This document shows positions 45,235-54,759 of a stretch of DNA of 64,000 nucleotides, piece after piece (position 1 is the first letter of the stretch; each line of letters opens with the position of its first letter). The notes beneath the pieces are model-generated. The model ran no database searches and was not told the DNA's origin. It worked only from the letters and a program-made list of their open reading frames with translations. A program made the position numbers and the translations under genes. This DNA comes from Alloascoidea africana. Lineage: Eukaryota; Ascomycota; Alloascoideomycetes; Alloascoideales; Alloascoideaceae. The DNA is taken from contig JAKTTT010000009.1 in NCBI GenBank assembly GCA_030581615.1, positions 412,194-476,193 on the forward strand, read 5' to 3'.

Positions 45235-45990
45235 TCAAGGAGCAATGCGGAATCGGCTCCACTCCTCTTTTTCGCTCTCCCGTTCGTACACGACTCGATC
45301 GTGAAGTCGGCTGGGTCTTCCCTGCCAAAACTCAATCTCTAAAGGAATCACTCGCACACCACCCCAGTACGAGGGAACAGGGATATGCTCTTCGCCCTCA
45401 AATTTTTTCTCGTTAGCTCTATATAGCTCTTCCAGCTCGTTTCGGTTCTGGATTCTTTGGGACTGGGGACTAGACCAGGCTCCTATTCTGGAACCCCGGG
45501 GCCTAACGTCAAAGTAAACCTGGGACTCTTCGTCGCTTAGTCTTTCTGTAGTGCCCTCGATACGAACCTGTCTTTCCAGATCCCTCCAGAAAAAAGTGAT
45601 TGCAGCATGCGGATTGGAGTTGACATCGAGAGCCTTCTTCGAGGTGCCCCAGTTGGAGAAAATGATAAACCCTCGCTTATCGAGCTCTTTAAACAGAACA
45701 GTTCGAGAAGAAACTCGTCCGCTCGGTAGTCTAGCGGTTGCCAGGTTCACAACGTCTGGCTGTCTTTCCTTTTTCTCCACAGCCTCGTCAAACCATCTCT
45801 TAAACTGGATTATGGGATCAGTTTCCAGCTCGGACTCATCAAGCTGCGATTTTGTGTACTGCTCAGTCTTGGGTGCAACTAGATACAAAGCAAAAACACA
45901 AAATTAGCAAAGCCCTCGCTTTTCTTCCTATCAAAGTGACAACAACTCACAGACTAGCAGGTCGTTTGTCTGGTTGGGCGGATTTGTCAT
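45235..45990 (-). CDS. PDX3: Pyridoxamine 5'-phosphate oxidase
   Basis: FMN enzyme that makes pyridoxal 5'-phosphate from pyridoxine or pyridoxamine phosphate. Two exons: 45990-45951 and 45878-45235, 227 residues. The 72-nt intron has GTGAGT, GCTAAT and CTAG; the junction reads DLLV-F-APKTEQY, matching the FAP-x-TxQY start of fungal Pdx3. Motifs: ARLPSGRVSSRTVLFKELD, FSNWGTSKKALDVNSNPHAA, ITFFWRDLERQVRIEGTTER, RPRGSRIGAWSSPQS, YWGGVRVIPLEIEFWQGRPS and the C-terminal RLHDRVVYER ... RIAP. The start ATG (45990) overlaps an ATG on the opposite strand as CATG. FEX1 is divergent; its likely start is 157 bp away. Confidence 0.95.
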
Positions 45991-46147
45991 GGTGGGAGAT
46001 CAGTCACATCCTCTCCGGCATCTCCAGACGGGCCAGTACGAATTTCTGGCGATTTCCACGGGAGCAGTGCGGGTAACCGCGACAGCCATCCGACCTTTTC
46101 CCGTCCCCGTTTCGCAGGGCTGCGTGCCAAGAGTTCTCGGTTACAGG

Positions 46148-47218
46148 ATGGCCAGCGGTGGGAAGAAGACCAGCACTTTTGTTCTCGTCTGGTGCCTCAC
46201 GTTCTACGGAATCTTGGGCGTGCTGGCGCGGAAGGGGCTGACGGTGCTGACGAGCTACGATGGGCCTTTCCTGGGAGGCGTTGTTTGGGCCAACTTTTGC
46301 GGCAGCTTCATCATGGGCATGCTGGTCCAGTCGGCCTATGTTTTCAAACCATTGTTGAGAATACCGACTACTGAGAATGGGCCGTTTGAAAATAAGCAAG
46401 AAGGGACACCAGGAAACACAAGTGTTGTGGGATTCAAGTCAAAAGCAGATATTAATGTTTATACGGGTCTTACAACTGGTCTCTGTGGAAGCATCACAAC
46501 CTTTTCGTCTATGATTGTAGAGTCATTTCTCTATGCTGCGAATATAACTGACTCGTCAGATCCTTTCAGATACCCCAACTCAGCATATGGCATAATGAGC
46601 TGTCTTTCTGCTTTGTTGACACACATGTCTCTTTCAGTAATGGGCTTGTTGCTAGGTAAACATTTGATACGCGGAATAGAAAGCACACGGATAAAGGAAA
46701 AGATTATGCTCACGCATAAAGTGTACAACGTCATAGAGGCTCTGACCGTTGTTTCAGGAATTTTGGCGGTTATAGCACTGATCGTACTGTCAATAACAAT
46801 ACCTAGTTGGAGAGCATGGACACTATCTGGACTTTTTGATCCCATTGGCGTTTTTCTTCGATACTATGCCTCCAAAACCTGGAATAAAAAGTACAAAGGT
46901 TTTCCCATGGGTACATTTTTAGTGAATGTTGTGGGCTCCGCCTTACTTGCGGTATTCATACTACTACAGCGTGGCAAGTCTAGCGACGGGAACAACTTGG
47001 TAAAGGGCGTATTACAGTGCCAGGTCCTTAGCGCCTTATCCGATGGTCTCTGCGGCGGTTTAAGTACAATCAGTACTTTTGTTGTTGAACTAACAACTTT
47101 AAATCTTCTCCATACGTACAGATATTTGTTCTTTTCGCTTTTTGTATCTTTTGCATTAGTGTTACTGATTTTGGGATCCTTCAATTGGACAAATGGGCTA
47201 ACCACTCCGGTCTGTTAA
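46148..47218 (+). CDS. FEX1: Fluoride exporter (CrcB/Fluc family, two-domain)
   Basis: Plasma-membrane fluoride channel; eukaryotic FEX proteins fuse two CrcB domains in one chain. 356 residues from the ATG at 46148. Domain 1: FYGILGVLARKGL, WANFCGSFIMGML and TGLCGSITTFSSM; domain 2: DPIGVFLRYYASKTW, MGTFLVNVVGSALLAVF and DGLCGGLSTISTFVVEL. Each domain has the expected Asn in a helix plus the GxxxTFS/T pore-lining segment, and about nine hydrophobic segments are visible. The frame is open upstream to 45974, but those residues would overlap the PDX3 start and lack family features, so the ATG at MASGGKK is preferred. Single exon. Confidence 0.92.
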   Translation: MASGGKKTSTFVLVWCLTFYGILGVLARKGLTVLTSYDGPFLGGVVWANFCGSFIMGMLVQSAYVFKPLLRIPTTENGPFENKQEGTPGNTSVVGFKSKADINVYTGLTTGLCGSITTFSSMIVESFLYAANITDSSDPFRYPNSAYGIMSCLSALLTHMSLSVMGLLLGKHLIRGIESTRIKEKIMLTHKVYNVIEALTVVSGILAVIALIVLSITIPSWRAWTLSGLFDPIGVFLRYYASKTWNKKYKGFPMGTFLVNVVGSALLAVFILLQRGKSSDGNNLVKGVLQCQVLSALSDGLCGGLSTISTFVVELTTLNLLHTYRYLFFSLFVSFALVLLILGSFNWTNGLTTPVC

Positions 47219-47611
47219 AAACAAATTTGTCAATGATCATTGTACTAATAGACATATTTGGATTTTTCCGTTCTAGGCTGGATGACAGTATTTTCCTTAT
47301 TTTGCTAGTTTAATGCCAAATATGTCTATTCTATGATTTAGTTTAACCTCAAGGATGTGGATTCCCATCCTAATCATTTGCATCCTCGGACTTCACTGTT
47401 ATTGTGATCTCCGATGTTCAAGCATCCATAGGGTGTAACCCTATTACATGCACGTGATTATACACAAACGGAAATACCTTTGCGGTCCCAAGTTTACGCG
47501 CAATAGGCGTAACGTTCACCCAGAAATCGAATACAACCCTAAACCAGGTGTTCTTGACATCCAGTTGGTCTCTTCAAAGCTCTGTAAATTTAAGCGTCTA
47601 CAAACCTCAAA
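47219..47611 (+). promoter_or_regulatory. RPS21 upstream region with Cbf1- and Tbf1-type motifs
   Basis: CACGTG at 47451-47456, an inverted ATAGGGTGTAACCCTAT at 47428-47444, and AACCCTA at 47535-47541 all lie within 185 bp of the RPS21 start. CACGTG (Cbf1) plus RMCCCTA (Tbf1) is the known ribosomal-protein promoter combination of several non-Saccharomyces yeasts. The motifs are seen; the factors are inferred. Confidence 0.6.
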
Positions 47612-48106
47612 ATGGAAAACGAAAAGGGTGCTCTTGTAAGTTTTATTTTTGATCTGTTAAAGAGTTCGACTATGTGTTTGTAAGGAATGAAAGAGAACAA
47701 AATCAGTACAATGTGTAATCAAAGCAGCGACATGAACAAATGGAATCTACGACATCAAAGGAAATCCGAACTGTGTGCAATGAATCTCTCTCCGTCCTTT
47801 TCAACGCTATCGCGATTCTGTGTAAATATGTCTCTCGATGTTTGAACAACATTAACAAATGAATAGGTTGAACTGTACGTTCCTCGCAAATGCTCTGCAA
47901 CAAACAGAATCATCAAGGCTAAGGACCATGCCTCTGTCCAGATCAACATTGCCAACGTCGATGCTGAGGGACATGCTATCCCCAACGACAACTCAACCTA
48001 TGTTCTTTCCGGCTACATCAGGAGCCGTGGTGAGGCCGATGACTCTCTTAACCGTCTGGCCCAGCAAGATGGTCTCCTGAAGAACGTTTGGTCTTACAGC
48101 AGATAA
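47612..48106 (+). CDS. RPS21: 40S ribosomal protein S21 (eS21)
   Basis: Small-subunit protein eS21. Exon 1 (47612-47635) encodes MENEKGAL; exon 2 (47867-48106) continues [20 protein letters not shown], then [20 protein letters not shown], and ends [10 protein letters not shown]. The 231-nt intron has GTAAGT, CATTAACA and TAG, near the position of the yeast RPS21 introns. The total is 87 residues, the universal yeast length. Several internal frames on both strands in the intron and exon are not genes. Confidence 0.97.
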
Positions 48107-49218
48107 ACTCACCGCTACAACTGGATTAAAAGAGAGAAATGATTTCAGATGTAATGTGTGGAGGGAAACAGACGCTTGTTATATTATAGGTTTTTATAAT
48201 ATATAGGGACAGCCTTCCCCACATCAGCATGTACTAAAGTTTTGCAAGTTTATGATTTTTTTGGAAGAAAATTTCTGTACTCATGGCTCCACATAAAATA
48301 TAGGCCAAATAGAAAGTTGAAAAAAAAGTTCAAAAGATTCATTGCATTGTACACTTGTACCTCAGTGTTTTGGAGTTGATAGACAGTCTTTCCAGACATG
48401 ATATAAGACTATCAACAGGATATTGTTATGAGCAAAGGTCAAGCTGGATCTAGATTGGTACTCAATTATGCCCACTTATTCCAGTTGTTATACTGTAAAG
48501 CTTTGTAGACCATGAGACTCGTAGCCTGTTTTGTCAACGTAAATGCAATTACACTACGTCTGTTCTATTTAGATTCTAAACATGTTGTTCTCCTGGGCTC
48601 TTCACATTGCTTTAGTACAGTGGTAAAACTCTTTGTGTGATTCCCAGGTCCAAACCTGTACATCAGATGTAGTACATGTTGGTCGTTTCTTCGGGTTACT
48701 ATTTAACTAACAACCCAGGTCAATTGGGCCATTGCCTATATCAAAAATGGTAAAGGGAAAAAGGAGGTGATTGAGAAACAAACTCAAGAATTTGCAAAGC
48801 TCGTTGATAACGTAAGTGTCAAGCTGTTAAAACCCCCTGGAGCTTGAGGATACAGAACCCTTCAATTTTATTCGGGTTTTCCTGTAACAATCATTTGCTG
48901 TTTACTCTTCTTCTATGGTGCTTCAATCTGTGGTCACCAGACTCTCTTTCATTACAAATCGACTACTCACACATAATAAAGGAAAGCCGTAGCTCGAAGA
49001 ATCCTCAACTAATCATGAGGGTTAATCTGCAGTTGCACAAAAAGAAGTTTTTGTTCTGTAATCTCCACGTTCCTTAGTTCTTTTCATTTTTTTTTATTTG
49101 GATTGTTATTTCTACACATCTATAAGCATTTCATTGTAGTTAAAGCATTCAAAGCTAGAGGCTGTAATTCTGTCTCTTGATGCTAAAATCTAGACTACAA
49201 ATGGTTTTTAGTTCTAAT
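48107..49218. other. Intergenic region with a candidate small spliced gene
   Basis: After RPS21 the sequence is AT-rich and mostly featureless to about 48570, then contains the splice-flanked open stretch described separately. The last 150 bases are the 3' region of the PDC-like gene. Confidence 0.5.
48581..48811 (+). CDS. Unidentified small spliced gene, partial model
   Basis: An exon-like segment at 48719-48811 is bracketed by a strong acceptor (TTTAACTAACAACCCAG, branch plus AG) and a GTAAGT donor. It reads VNWAIAYIKNGKGKKEVIEK then QTQEFAKLVDN. An upstream ATG at 48581 gives MLFSWALHIAL, which would join in phase 0 if a non-standard GTACAG donor is used and would make a hydrophobic N-terminal segment followed by a charged helix, as in small membrane-anchored proteins. 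The 3' exon is unresolved: an acceptor at GATACAG (48857) opens a frame to 49077, and others are possible. No family is recognised; the middle exon is the best-supported part. Confidence 0.35.
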
Positions 49219-51042
49219 TTATGTTCCCATTTTGATAATTCCATTACCATTAGGCTTTGCCTGTGATTGCTGCCGCTGCTTTGCAAATTCAGCAAACATG
49301 GCTGCGTTCCTCGGCCTTGCAATTTGGATTTGCTTATCCAACACCCAAGGCACATCCATTACATCAAGGATAACTTCAACCAATTGTATTCTGTCCGACT
49401 TGGCAAACTTTTCATCCCCAAGAAGATCTTCCAGTTCCTTTCTGGACCTAACTGTTGTTGAAAAGACCTCTTTCCCAAGAGCCTTCTCCAACCAACGGCC
49501 ACCAAGCACCTGGAGTAACTTTGACCATTCCCATCCAGGACAAATATCATTATATTGCTGTTCGGGTCCCCAGATTGCTCGTTCAATGGTATATCCATCG
49601 TTATTAAGCAGGAAAATGGTGGGCGTTAGACCTAGTTTGATCATCGTACCAAGCTCCTGAATAGTCATTTGAGCGCTCCCATCACCTTCTATCAAAATGA
49701 CACGGTTTCCAGTCTCAACGCTCCCAGTAGATTCTAAATCTCGATAAGCAGCGGAGACTCCTAAGGTTGCAGGGAGTGCAAACCCAATAGAAGAATAGAA
49801 AAGCTGAGTAATTGAGCGCATATTCTTTTTGAATTTGAAGTCTGGTAGAGCAAATTGGATTGTTCCACTCTCGGTAATCAATGTATCTTTTGGTCTCATA
49901 TATTCTGATAAAGATTTCACAAGATAAGTTAGCGATATGTCTGCTTTTGAAGGAACATCAGGCACTTTTCCAATTTGCTGCAATAGTGGGCTTCTCATGG
50001 GGATTTTGCTTGGGTCAATATTTTCAACAACCTTGGCTAGAATTGGGTAAAAATGAACATCGCGATGGACTCTGCCTTTAATAGATACAAACTCTGGATG
50101 CAGAATTATGTGATTTTCCTCTGGAATTGCTCTTGTGAACCATCCAGTATTTGAATCTGAAGGTATAGGGCCAATGTCAATAACAAGGTCTGAGGACTCA
50201 ATAGTTTGTGCAACACCTTCAAGAGAAAGAGTACCGTTGTAAATGCCAACAAAGTTTGGCGCTGTTTCATCAATGATACCTTTCCCCAAGATGGTGGTGA
50301 AGGAGTTAAAGTTGGTAATCGAAGACAGTTGTTTCACAAGAGGTGCGGCTCTGTGTCTTTCAGCCAAAGTGTCTGCCAGAATAGCAGGTTGATTCGCTTG
50401 GTAAATTGCATTCAAGATTGTCTGAACCAGTTCATTATCTAGAGCCGAGTCTGAATTGACAATTTCAAGAGGCAGCTTTGTTTGCAGTCTGGATGCATCT
50501 ACCTTGGCGCCCGCCATATCGATGGGTATGAATAGATACCCTGGCTTTGAGCACTTCCATACTTTAATTATAACCTCATCGATGAGCTGAGCAGCCGTTG
50601 TCTCGTCATCTATAAATGCTGAAGCGCATCTAATGTTTTTGGACATGCCCTGATAGATACTATGATCAGGCGCATCATTGGCATACCCAGGCAATACATG
50701 ATGGAGCAAGAATTGCTTCTGCTGAACAGGTCTACCTGTAGCTCCAACAATATGGAGAATTGGACAATGCTCTGCAAAAGCACCTGCTATTCCGTTTAAA
50801 GCAGAAGTCTCTCCTACCCCATAGGTCGTCACAAGAGGAGCAGGTAGGCCAGTGATCCGGCCATATCCGTCGGCAGCATAGGCAGCATTGAGCTCGTTGC
50901 AGCATCCTATCCAATTTAGATCTGGGATCTCATAGATGTGATCCAAAAGCTGGAGGTTAAAGTCTCCGGGGACGCCAAAAACCGAGCTTATTCCGAGCTG
51001 CTTGATTCGAGTGAACAGATAAGCGCCGAGATCAATTGACAT
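49219..51042 (-). CDS. Thiamine-diphosphate 2-oxoacid decarboxylase (pyruvate decarboxylase-like)
   Basis: 607 residues of the PDC/IPDC/Aro10 family, which decarboxylates pyruvate or longer 2-oxoacids to aldehydes. The N-terminal PYR domain has FGVPGDFNLQLLDHI and the essential Glu in NELNAAYAADGYGRI; the active-site His pair is in LLHHVLPG; the C-terminal ThDP motif is EGDGSAQMTIQELGTM ... LNNDGYTIE with its Glu. All key residues are present, so the enzyme should be active. It is about 40 residues longer than typical PDC, mainly at the C-terminus (QSQAKPNGNGIIKMGT). WGPEQQYNDICPGWEWSKLL differs from classical PDC and leaves PDC versus aromatic 2-oxoacid specificity open. The frame extends upstream to 51237, but the first ATG matching the family N-terminus is 51042. 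Divergent from SAM synthetase. Confidence 0.88.
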   Translation of the reverse strand: MSIDLGAYLFTRIKQLGISSVFGVPGDFNLQLLDHIYEIPDLNWIGCCNELNAAYAADGYGRITGLPAPLVTTYGVGETSALNGIAGAFAEHCPILHIVGATGRPVQQKQFLLHHVLPGYANDAPDHSIYQGMSKNIRCASAFIDDETTAAQLIDEVIIKVWKCSKPGYLFIPIDMAGAKVDASRLQTKLPLEIVNSDSALDNELVQTILNAIYQANQPAILADTLAERHRAAPLVKQLSSITNFNSFTTILGKGIIDETAPNFVGIYNGTLSLEGVAQTIESSDLVIDIGPIPSDSNTGWFTRAIPEENHIILHPEFVSIKGRVHRDVHFYPILAKVVENIDPSKIPMRSPLLQQIGKVPDVPSKADISLTYLVKSLSEYMRPKDTLITESGTIQFALPDFKFKKNMRSITQLFYSSIGFALPATLGVSAAYRDLESTGSVETGNRVILIEGDGSAQMTIQELGTMIKLGLTPTIFLLNNDGYTIERAIWGPEQQYNDICPGWEWSKLLQVLGGRWLEKALGKEVFSTTVRSRKELEDLLGDEKFAKSDRIQLVEVILDVMDVPWVLDKQIQIARPRNAAMFAEFAKQRQQSQAKPNGNGIIKMGT

Positions 51043-51513
51043 TGTGAGATCAATCCAAACAGCACAGTTGCACCGTTTCTTGACCCGAAGGTCACACAGA
51101 CGGCATTTTATATCTCTGCCAATATGCCAATATCGCGATGGAAATGGCACTTTTGGCGGGCTGTCCGACGTTAGCGCGAGACTCCTTCGGTTCGCTTCGT
51201 AGTCGACGCCCGAACACAGAAGGACCGAGCGAGCCAATCACAGCGCAGAACGCCCCGGAGCGCTTCCTCGGACTCGACTGTGCCGGGTAACCTGGACATT
51301 GGAAATTTGAAGAAAAATTGAAAAACGTGCTGTCATGTGATCTGAACACATGCTGTGATGTTTCGTTGAGCTCCTCTTAAAACGTTTTCCGATCTCTGGA
51401 TTCTCTTCTTTTTCTTCTTCTTCTTCTTTGTGTTTCGCTGTTAAACCTCTGGCTATCACTATCTTCCCCAAGTTCTTCCAAGTTCTCCGATACTATCCAT
51501 TTATTGTTCCGCA
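51043..51513. promoter_or_regulatory. Divergent promoter between the PDC-like gene and SAM2
   Basis: A 471-bp spacer. The SAM2 side has a TTC/CTT pyrimidine tract (51402-51427) typical of highly expressed yeast genes. The PDC side is GC-richer with no recognised site. Confidence 0.5.
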
Positions 51514-52671
51514 ATGACTGCTCCTAAGGAAACCTTCTTTTTCACCTCAGAATCCGTTGGGGAAGGCCATCCAGACAAGATCTGCGATCAGGTCTCTGAC
51601 GCGATTTTAGACGCTTGTTTGGCCGTCGATCCTCTTTCCAAGGTCGCTTGTGAAACTGCCTCAAAGACGGGAATGATCATGGTTTTTGGTGAGATCACCA
51701 CAAAGGCCCAATTGGACTACCAGAAGATTATCCGTGATACAATTAAGCACATTGGATATGATCACTCTGATAAAGGTTTCGACTACAAGACCTGTAACGT
51801 TTTGGTAGCCATTGAGCAGCAATCGCCTGATATTGCCCAAGGTCTCCATTACGAGAAAGCTTTGGAAGATCTTGGTGCTGGTGACCAGGGTATCATGTTT
51901 GGTTACGCAACTGATGAGACCGAGGAATTGCTTCCTCTTTCCATTCTCCTTGCCCATAAGTTGAACAAGGCGCTTGCTGATTCTCGACGCGATGGCTCTC
52001 TTCCATGGCTCAGACCCGACACCAAGACCCAGGTTACCGTTGAATATGCCTATGAGAATGGCGCTACTGTTCCTCTCAGAGTTGATACAGTCGTTATTTC
52101 CACTCAGCACGCTGATGAGATTTCCACTGCTGACTTGAGATCCGAAATCACTGAAAAGATTGTCAAGAAGGTGATTCCCTCCAATTTGCTCGACGACAAG
52201 ACGGTTTACCACATTCAACCTTCTGGTAGATTCGTTATTGGTGGTCCTCAGGGAGATGCCGGTCTTACTGGCCGAAAGATCATTGTTGATACATATGGAG
52301 GATGGGGTGCGCATGGTGGTGGTGCCTTTTCGGGTAAGGATTTCTCCAAAGTGGACCGATCTGCTGCCTACGCTGCCAGATGGGTTGCCAAATCTTTGGT
52401 CAATGCTGGTTTGGCTAGACGTGCTCTTGTCCAATTCTCCTATGCCATTGGTGTTGCAGAGCCACTGTCGATCTTTGTTGACACATATGGCACTTCCAAG
52501 TACTCCTCTGATGAGTTGGTTGCCATTATCAGAAAGAACTTTGACTTGAGACCTGGTGTCATTGTCAAGGAGCTCAACCTTGCGCGACCCATCTACTTGA
52601 AGACTGCCTCCTATGGCCATTTTACCAACCAGGAGAACACTTGGGAACAACCGAAGAGGCTTACTCTATAA
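51514..52671 (+). CDS. SAM2: S-adenosylmethionine synthetase
   Basis: Makes S-adenosylmethionine from methionine and ATP. 385 residues, full family length, single exon. Conserved blocks: [90 protein letters not shown], the phosphate loop [20 protein letters not shown] and [18 protein letters not shown]. Codon use is strongly biased as in an abundant protein. A CTG codon at 52465 encodes the invariant Leu of EPLSIF, which argues against CUG-Ser decoding. A 329-codon open frame on the opposite strand is a by-product of this codon bias. The SAM1/SAM2 distinction is not meaningful outside Saccharomyces. Confidence 0.97.
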   Translation: MTAPKETFFFTSESVGEGHPDKICDQVSDAILDACLAVDPLSKVACETASKTGMIMVFGEITTKAQLDYQKIIRDTIKHIGYDHSDKGFDYKTCNVLVAIEQQSPDIAQGLHYEKALEDLGAGDQGIMFGYATDETEELLPLSILLAHKLNKALADSRRDGSLPWLRPDTKTQVTVEYAYENGATVPLRVDTVVISTQHADEISTADLRSEITEKIVKKVIPSNLLDDKTVYHIQPSGRFVIGGPQGDAGLTGRKIIVDTYGGWGAHGGGAFSGKDFSKVDRSAAYAARWVAKSLVNAGLARRALVQFSYAIGVAEPLSIFVDTYGTSKYSSDELVAIIRKNFDLRPGVIVKELNLARPIYLKTASYGHFTNQENTWEQPKRLTL

Positions 52672-54120
52672 GCGTCTTTTCTTTGACATTTTTCATGGTG
52701 TCTTCTGAATGTCTTGATTGATGTTCAGCTTCTTGATTCAGTGTTCAACAAACTGCTTCAACCTATAAAAGCTTCTTGCTGTAATTATGTATGACTACCT
52801 GGCTTCTTCATCTTTCAACTCTTGCTATATTCATATTCGCCTTAATGCATTCATAGACTAGCCTTTCCTCCCTCCCTTTTTTTTTGAGAAAGAAGACTAA
52901 GCAGGTGCACTTTTTTTTGGCTCATAAAAGACTTGTGCCTAGAATCAGTTTTTTGACGAGGTGTTGCATTATGATTTCTTTTTTTTGTTTGTTTAATTTG
53001 TCATGATTGATTTATTTGGTCTTCAACTGACCTGCGATAGAGAATACAAACTCTTGCTCTACATAACCTTACAACTGTAGCATTGTATCTCACCATCCTC
53101 GGATTTGATACTCGTAAGACATAGGCAGGCCAATCGCTTGGGCAATACGCATCTGTACGGAGCATTGAGGCTCAGATTACTCCCACTCCGAAATTAATAA
53201 TAGTGGTATTTTTGTCGAGTGAATGCGTACTGAGCTATTTGCAGAGCAAGATTTCAGATTCGGTGTGTGTGAAAGATTAGGGACGGGCACGCAGGCACGA
53301 CCACCAGAGCTCACAATCCTCTTACCACTATCACGGAAGTGTGTTAATATTATTATCTGCGCAGTGAGCACTGATTAGAAGTTTGAACGGGAAAAGCCGG
53401 CTACCGTGATTAGACAACAGAAAATAAATACGTTTGAAGTAAAACGCTAAACTTCCGAAAAGTTACCAGAAAATTGGAACTAGAGCCGGTTACAAAAGGG
53501 GTACATGTTGCAATGGTATAAACTTTGCTGGCCAAGTTGTAATCAGAGCCATTGTGAGGAAGCAAGGGGAGGAAAAAGCGATAAAGAGGGTTATCGACTG
53601 CCAGTTTGCGTTTACGACAAGTGATTGAGATTCAGTTTCAGTTCCAGTGATCAAGGGAACAATTCCTGTTTACCAGGTCTACACAGAATCGGTTTGGAGC
53701 GTTTAACCCAAGGATATTTTTTACCCCAGATTTTACATGGTTGCGGCCCATTTAGATTTTGGATATGCAAAAATATCATCACCAGCGTGATTGTCGGTGA
53801 TAATTTGCACATTGCAGAGCATGGGAGAAAGTGTCGGATTCCGCAATCATGGTGGAAAACGAGCTTTTAATATGCGCTACAGTTATCGACGACAATGAAC
53901 TGCAATAGCAATTTTTCCCAAGGATAGGTGTTCCTCGCCTTGGATGCTCACCCTGGACAGAGCTGACGGTGGTAGTCACTTGGTACTGATCAGTCGGCAG
54001 AATCGGCCCGGCACGCCTTGTCCAGGGCAGCTCCCGCCAAACGCTAGCTGGACGCCAACAGGGCACCAGCTAAACACCAGCTGGACACGGGCCAGATCCG
54101 CGAAGAAGAAGCGGACATTC

Positions 54121-54142
54121 GGGACCGTGCTGGGACCGTGCT
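54121..54142 (+). repeat. Tandem 11-bp repeat in a GC-rich patch
   Basis: GGGACCGTGCT occurs twice head to tail (54121-54131, 54132-54142). Nearby CTAGCTGGAC (54044) and CCAGCTGGAC (54077) are related, and the following CCGTG...CACGG is inverted. Most likely a small unstable repeat or dense regulatory patch. Confidence 0.6.
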
Positions 54143-54227
54143 GGACACGCCACGGACCCGTTGATGATGTTGATGCTGGGGCTGATCGCGGCTGTTCCAC
54201 TTGGGAGATCTGCTTGTCCGGGTGACA

Positions 54228-54270
54228 CACGTGACCAATTGTAATTGTAATCGTCTGCTGCTCTCACGTG
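54228..54270. promoter_or_regulatory. Paired CACGTG motifs upstream of KSP1
   Basis: CACGTG at 54228-54233 and TCACGTGA at 54264-54271, 37 bp apart start to start (between three and four helical turns), about 500 bp upstream of the kinase start codon. Confidence 0.45.
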
Positions 54271-54294
54271 ACGCCCACCGCCTGGGATTGGACA

Positions 54295-54313
54295 GAACCT
54301 TCTCGGAACCTTC
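54295..54313. promoter_or_regulatory. Gapped heat-shock-element-like repeat
   Basis: GAACCTTC occurs twice with a 3-base gap (GAACCTTCTCGGAACCTTC). Each half is an inverted GAA/TTC pair as bound by Hsf1; the spacing between halves is one base longer than a perfect continuous element. Upstream of the KSP1-like kinase gene. Confidence 0.5.
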
Positions 54314-54759
54314 TAGTCAGCGCAAGAAGGAAAAGTCACCAGGGCGCCGTGGCAGGTTGGGCTATTTTTCTCTCGTCTTCCCCCCCTTCTCTCTTCCTCT
54401 TCTCCCCTTTCTCCGTTGAATGCTAGAATCCCTATTTCAATCGACCTTCCTGAACCATTGATCTCGTTCTGCCCCAGATCCCAACGCATACTAGTTCCTT
54501 CAGTGTTCTCTTCCCCTCCTCTTCGTCCTTTTCTCTTGTGTCTGTGAAAACGTCCACTCCCCAGTGCTTATCTGACTCACTTGATACACACACACACACA
54601 CGACACCACACTCCATACTTCTCTATCCTCTCGTGTGTCTTTCACATTATTACTTGTTGTCTTTCGATCTCTTGTGTTTTCTTTTTGAGGTTCTCTTAAT
54701 CTTCTTTTGGAAAATTAGCAACTGAACAGATAGATCTGTCCACATACTATCGCACCATT

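Larger units (their letters stand above)
52672..54759. other. 2.1 kb intergenic region with the KSP1 promoter
   Basis: The SAM2 3' region (T-rich, 52680-53000) and a long KSP1 upstream region. The latter includes a GC-rich repeat-bearing patch (53940-54220), two CACGTG motifs (54228, 54265), paired heat-shock-like elements (54295-54313), a CT-rich leader and an AC dinucleotide run at 54587-54601. Short frames here are low complexity and not called. Confidence 0.55.

Noticed and set aside
45974-46147. N-terminal extension of the FEX1 frame
   Set aside because: Overlaps the PDX3 start region in antisense, lacks family features, and a good ATG with the normal length follows at 46148.
51043-51237. 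Upstream 65-codon extension of the PDC-like frame
   Set aside because: The family N-terminus begins at the Met encoded at 51042; the extension is promoter sequence.
52465-52467. CUG-Ser alternative code
   Set aside because: This CTG lies at an invariant Leu of SAM synthetase, so standard decoding fits.
51661-52650. 329-codon open frame antisense to SAM2
   Set aside because: Exactly overlays the strongly codon-biased SAM synthetase gene; such antisense openings are common in highly biased genes, and the product has no recognisable motif.
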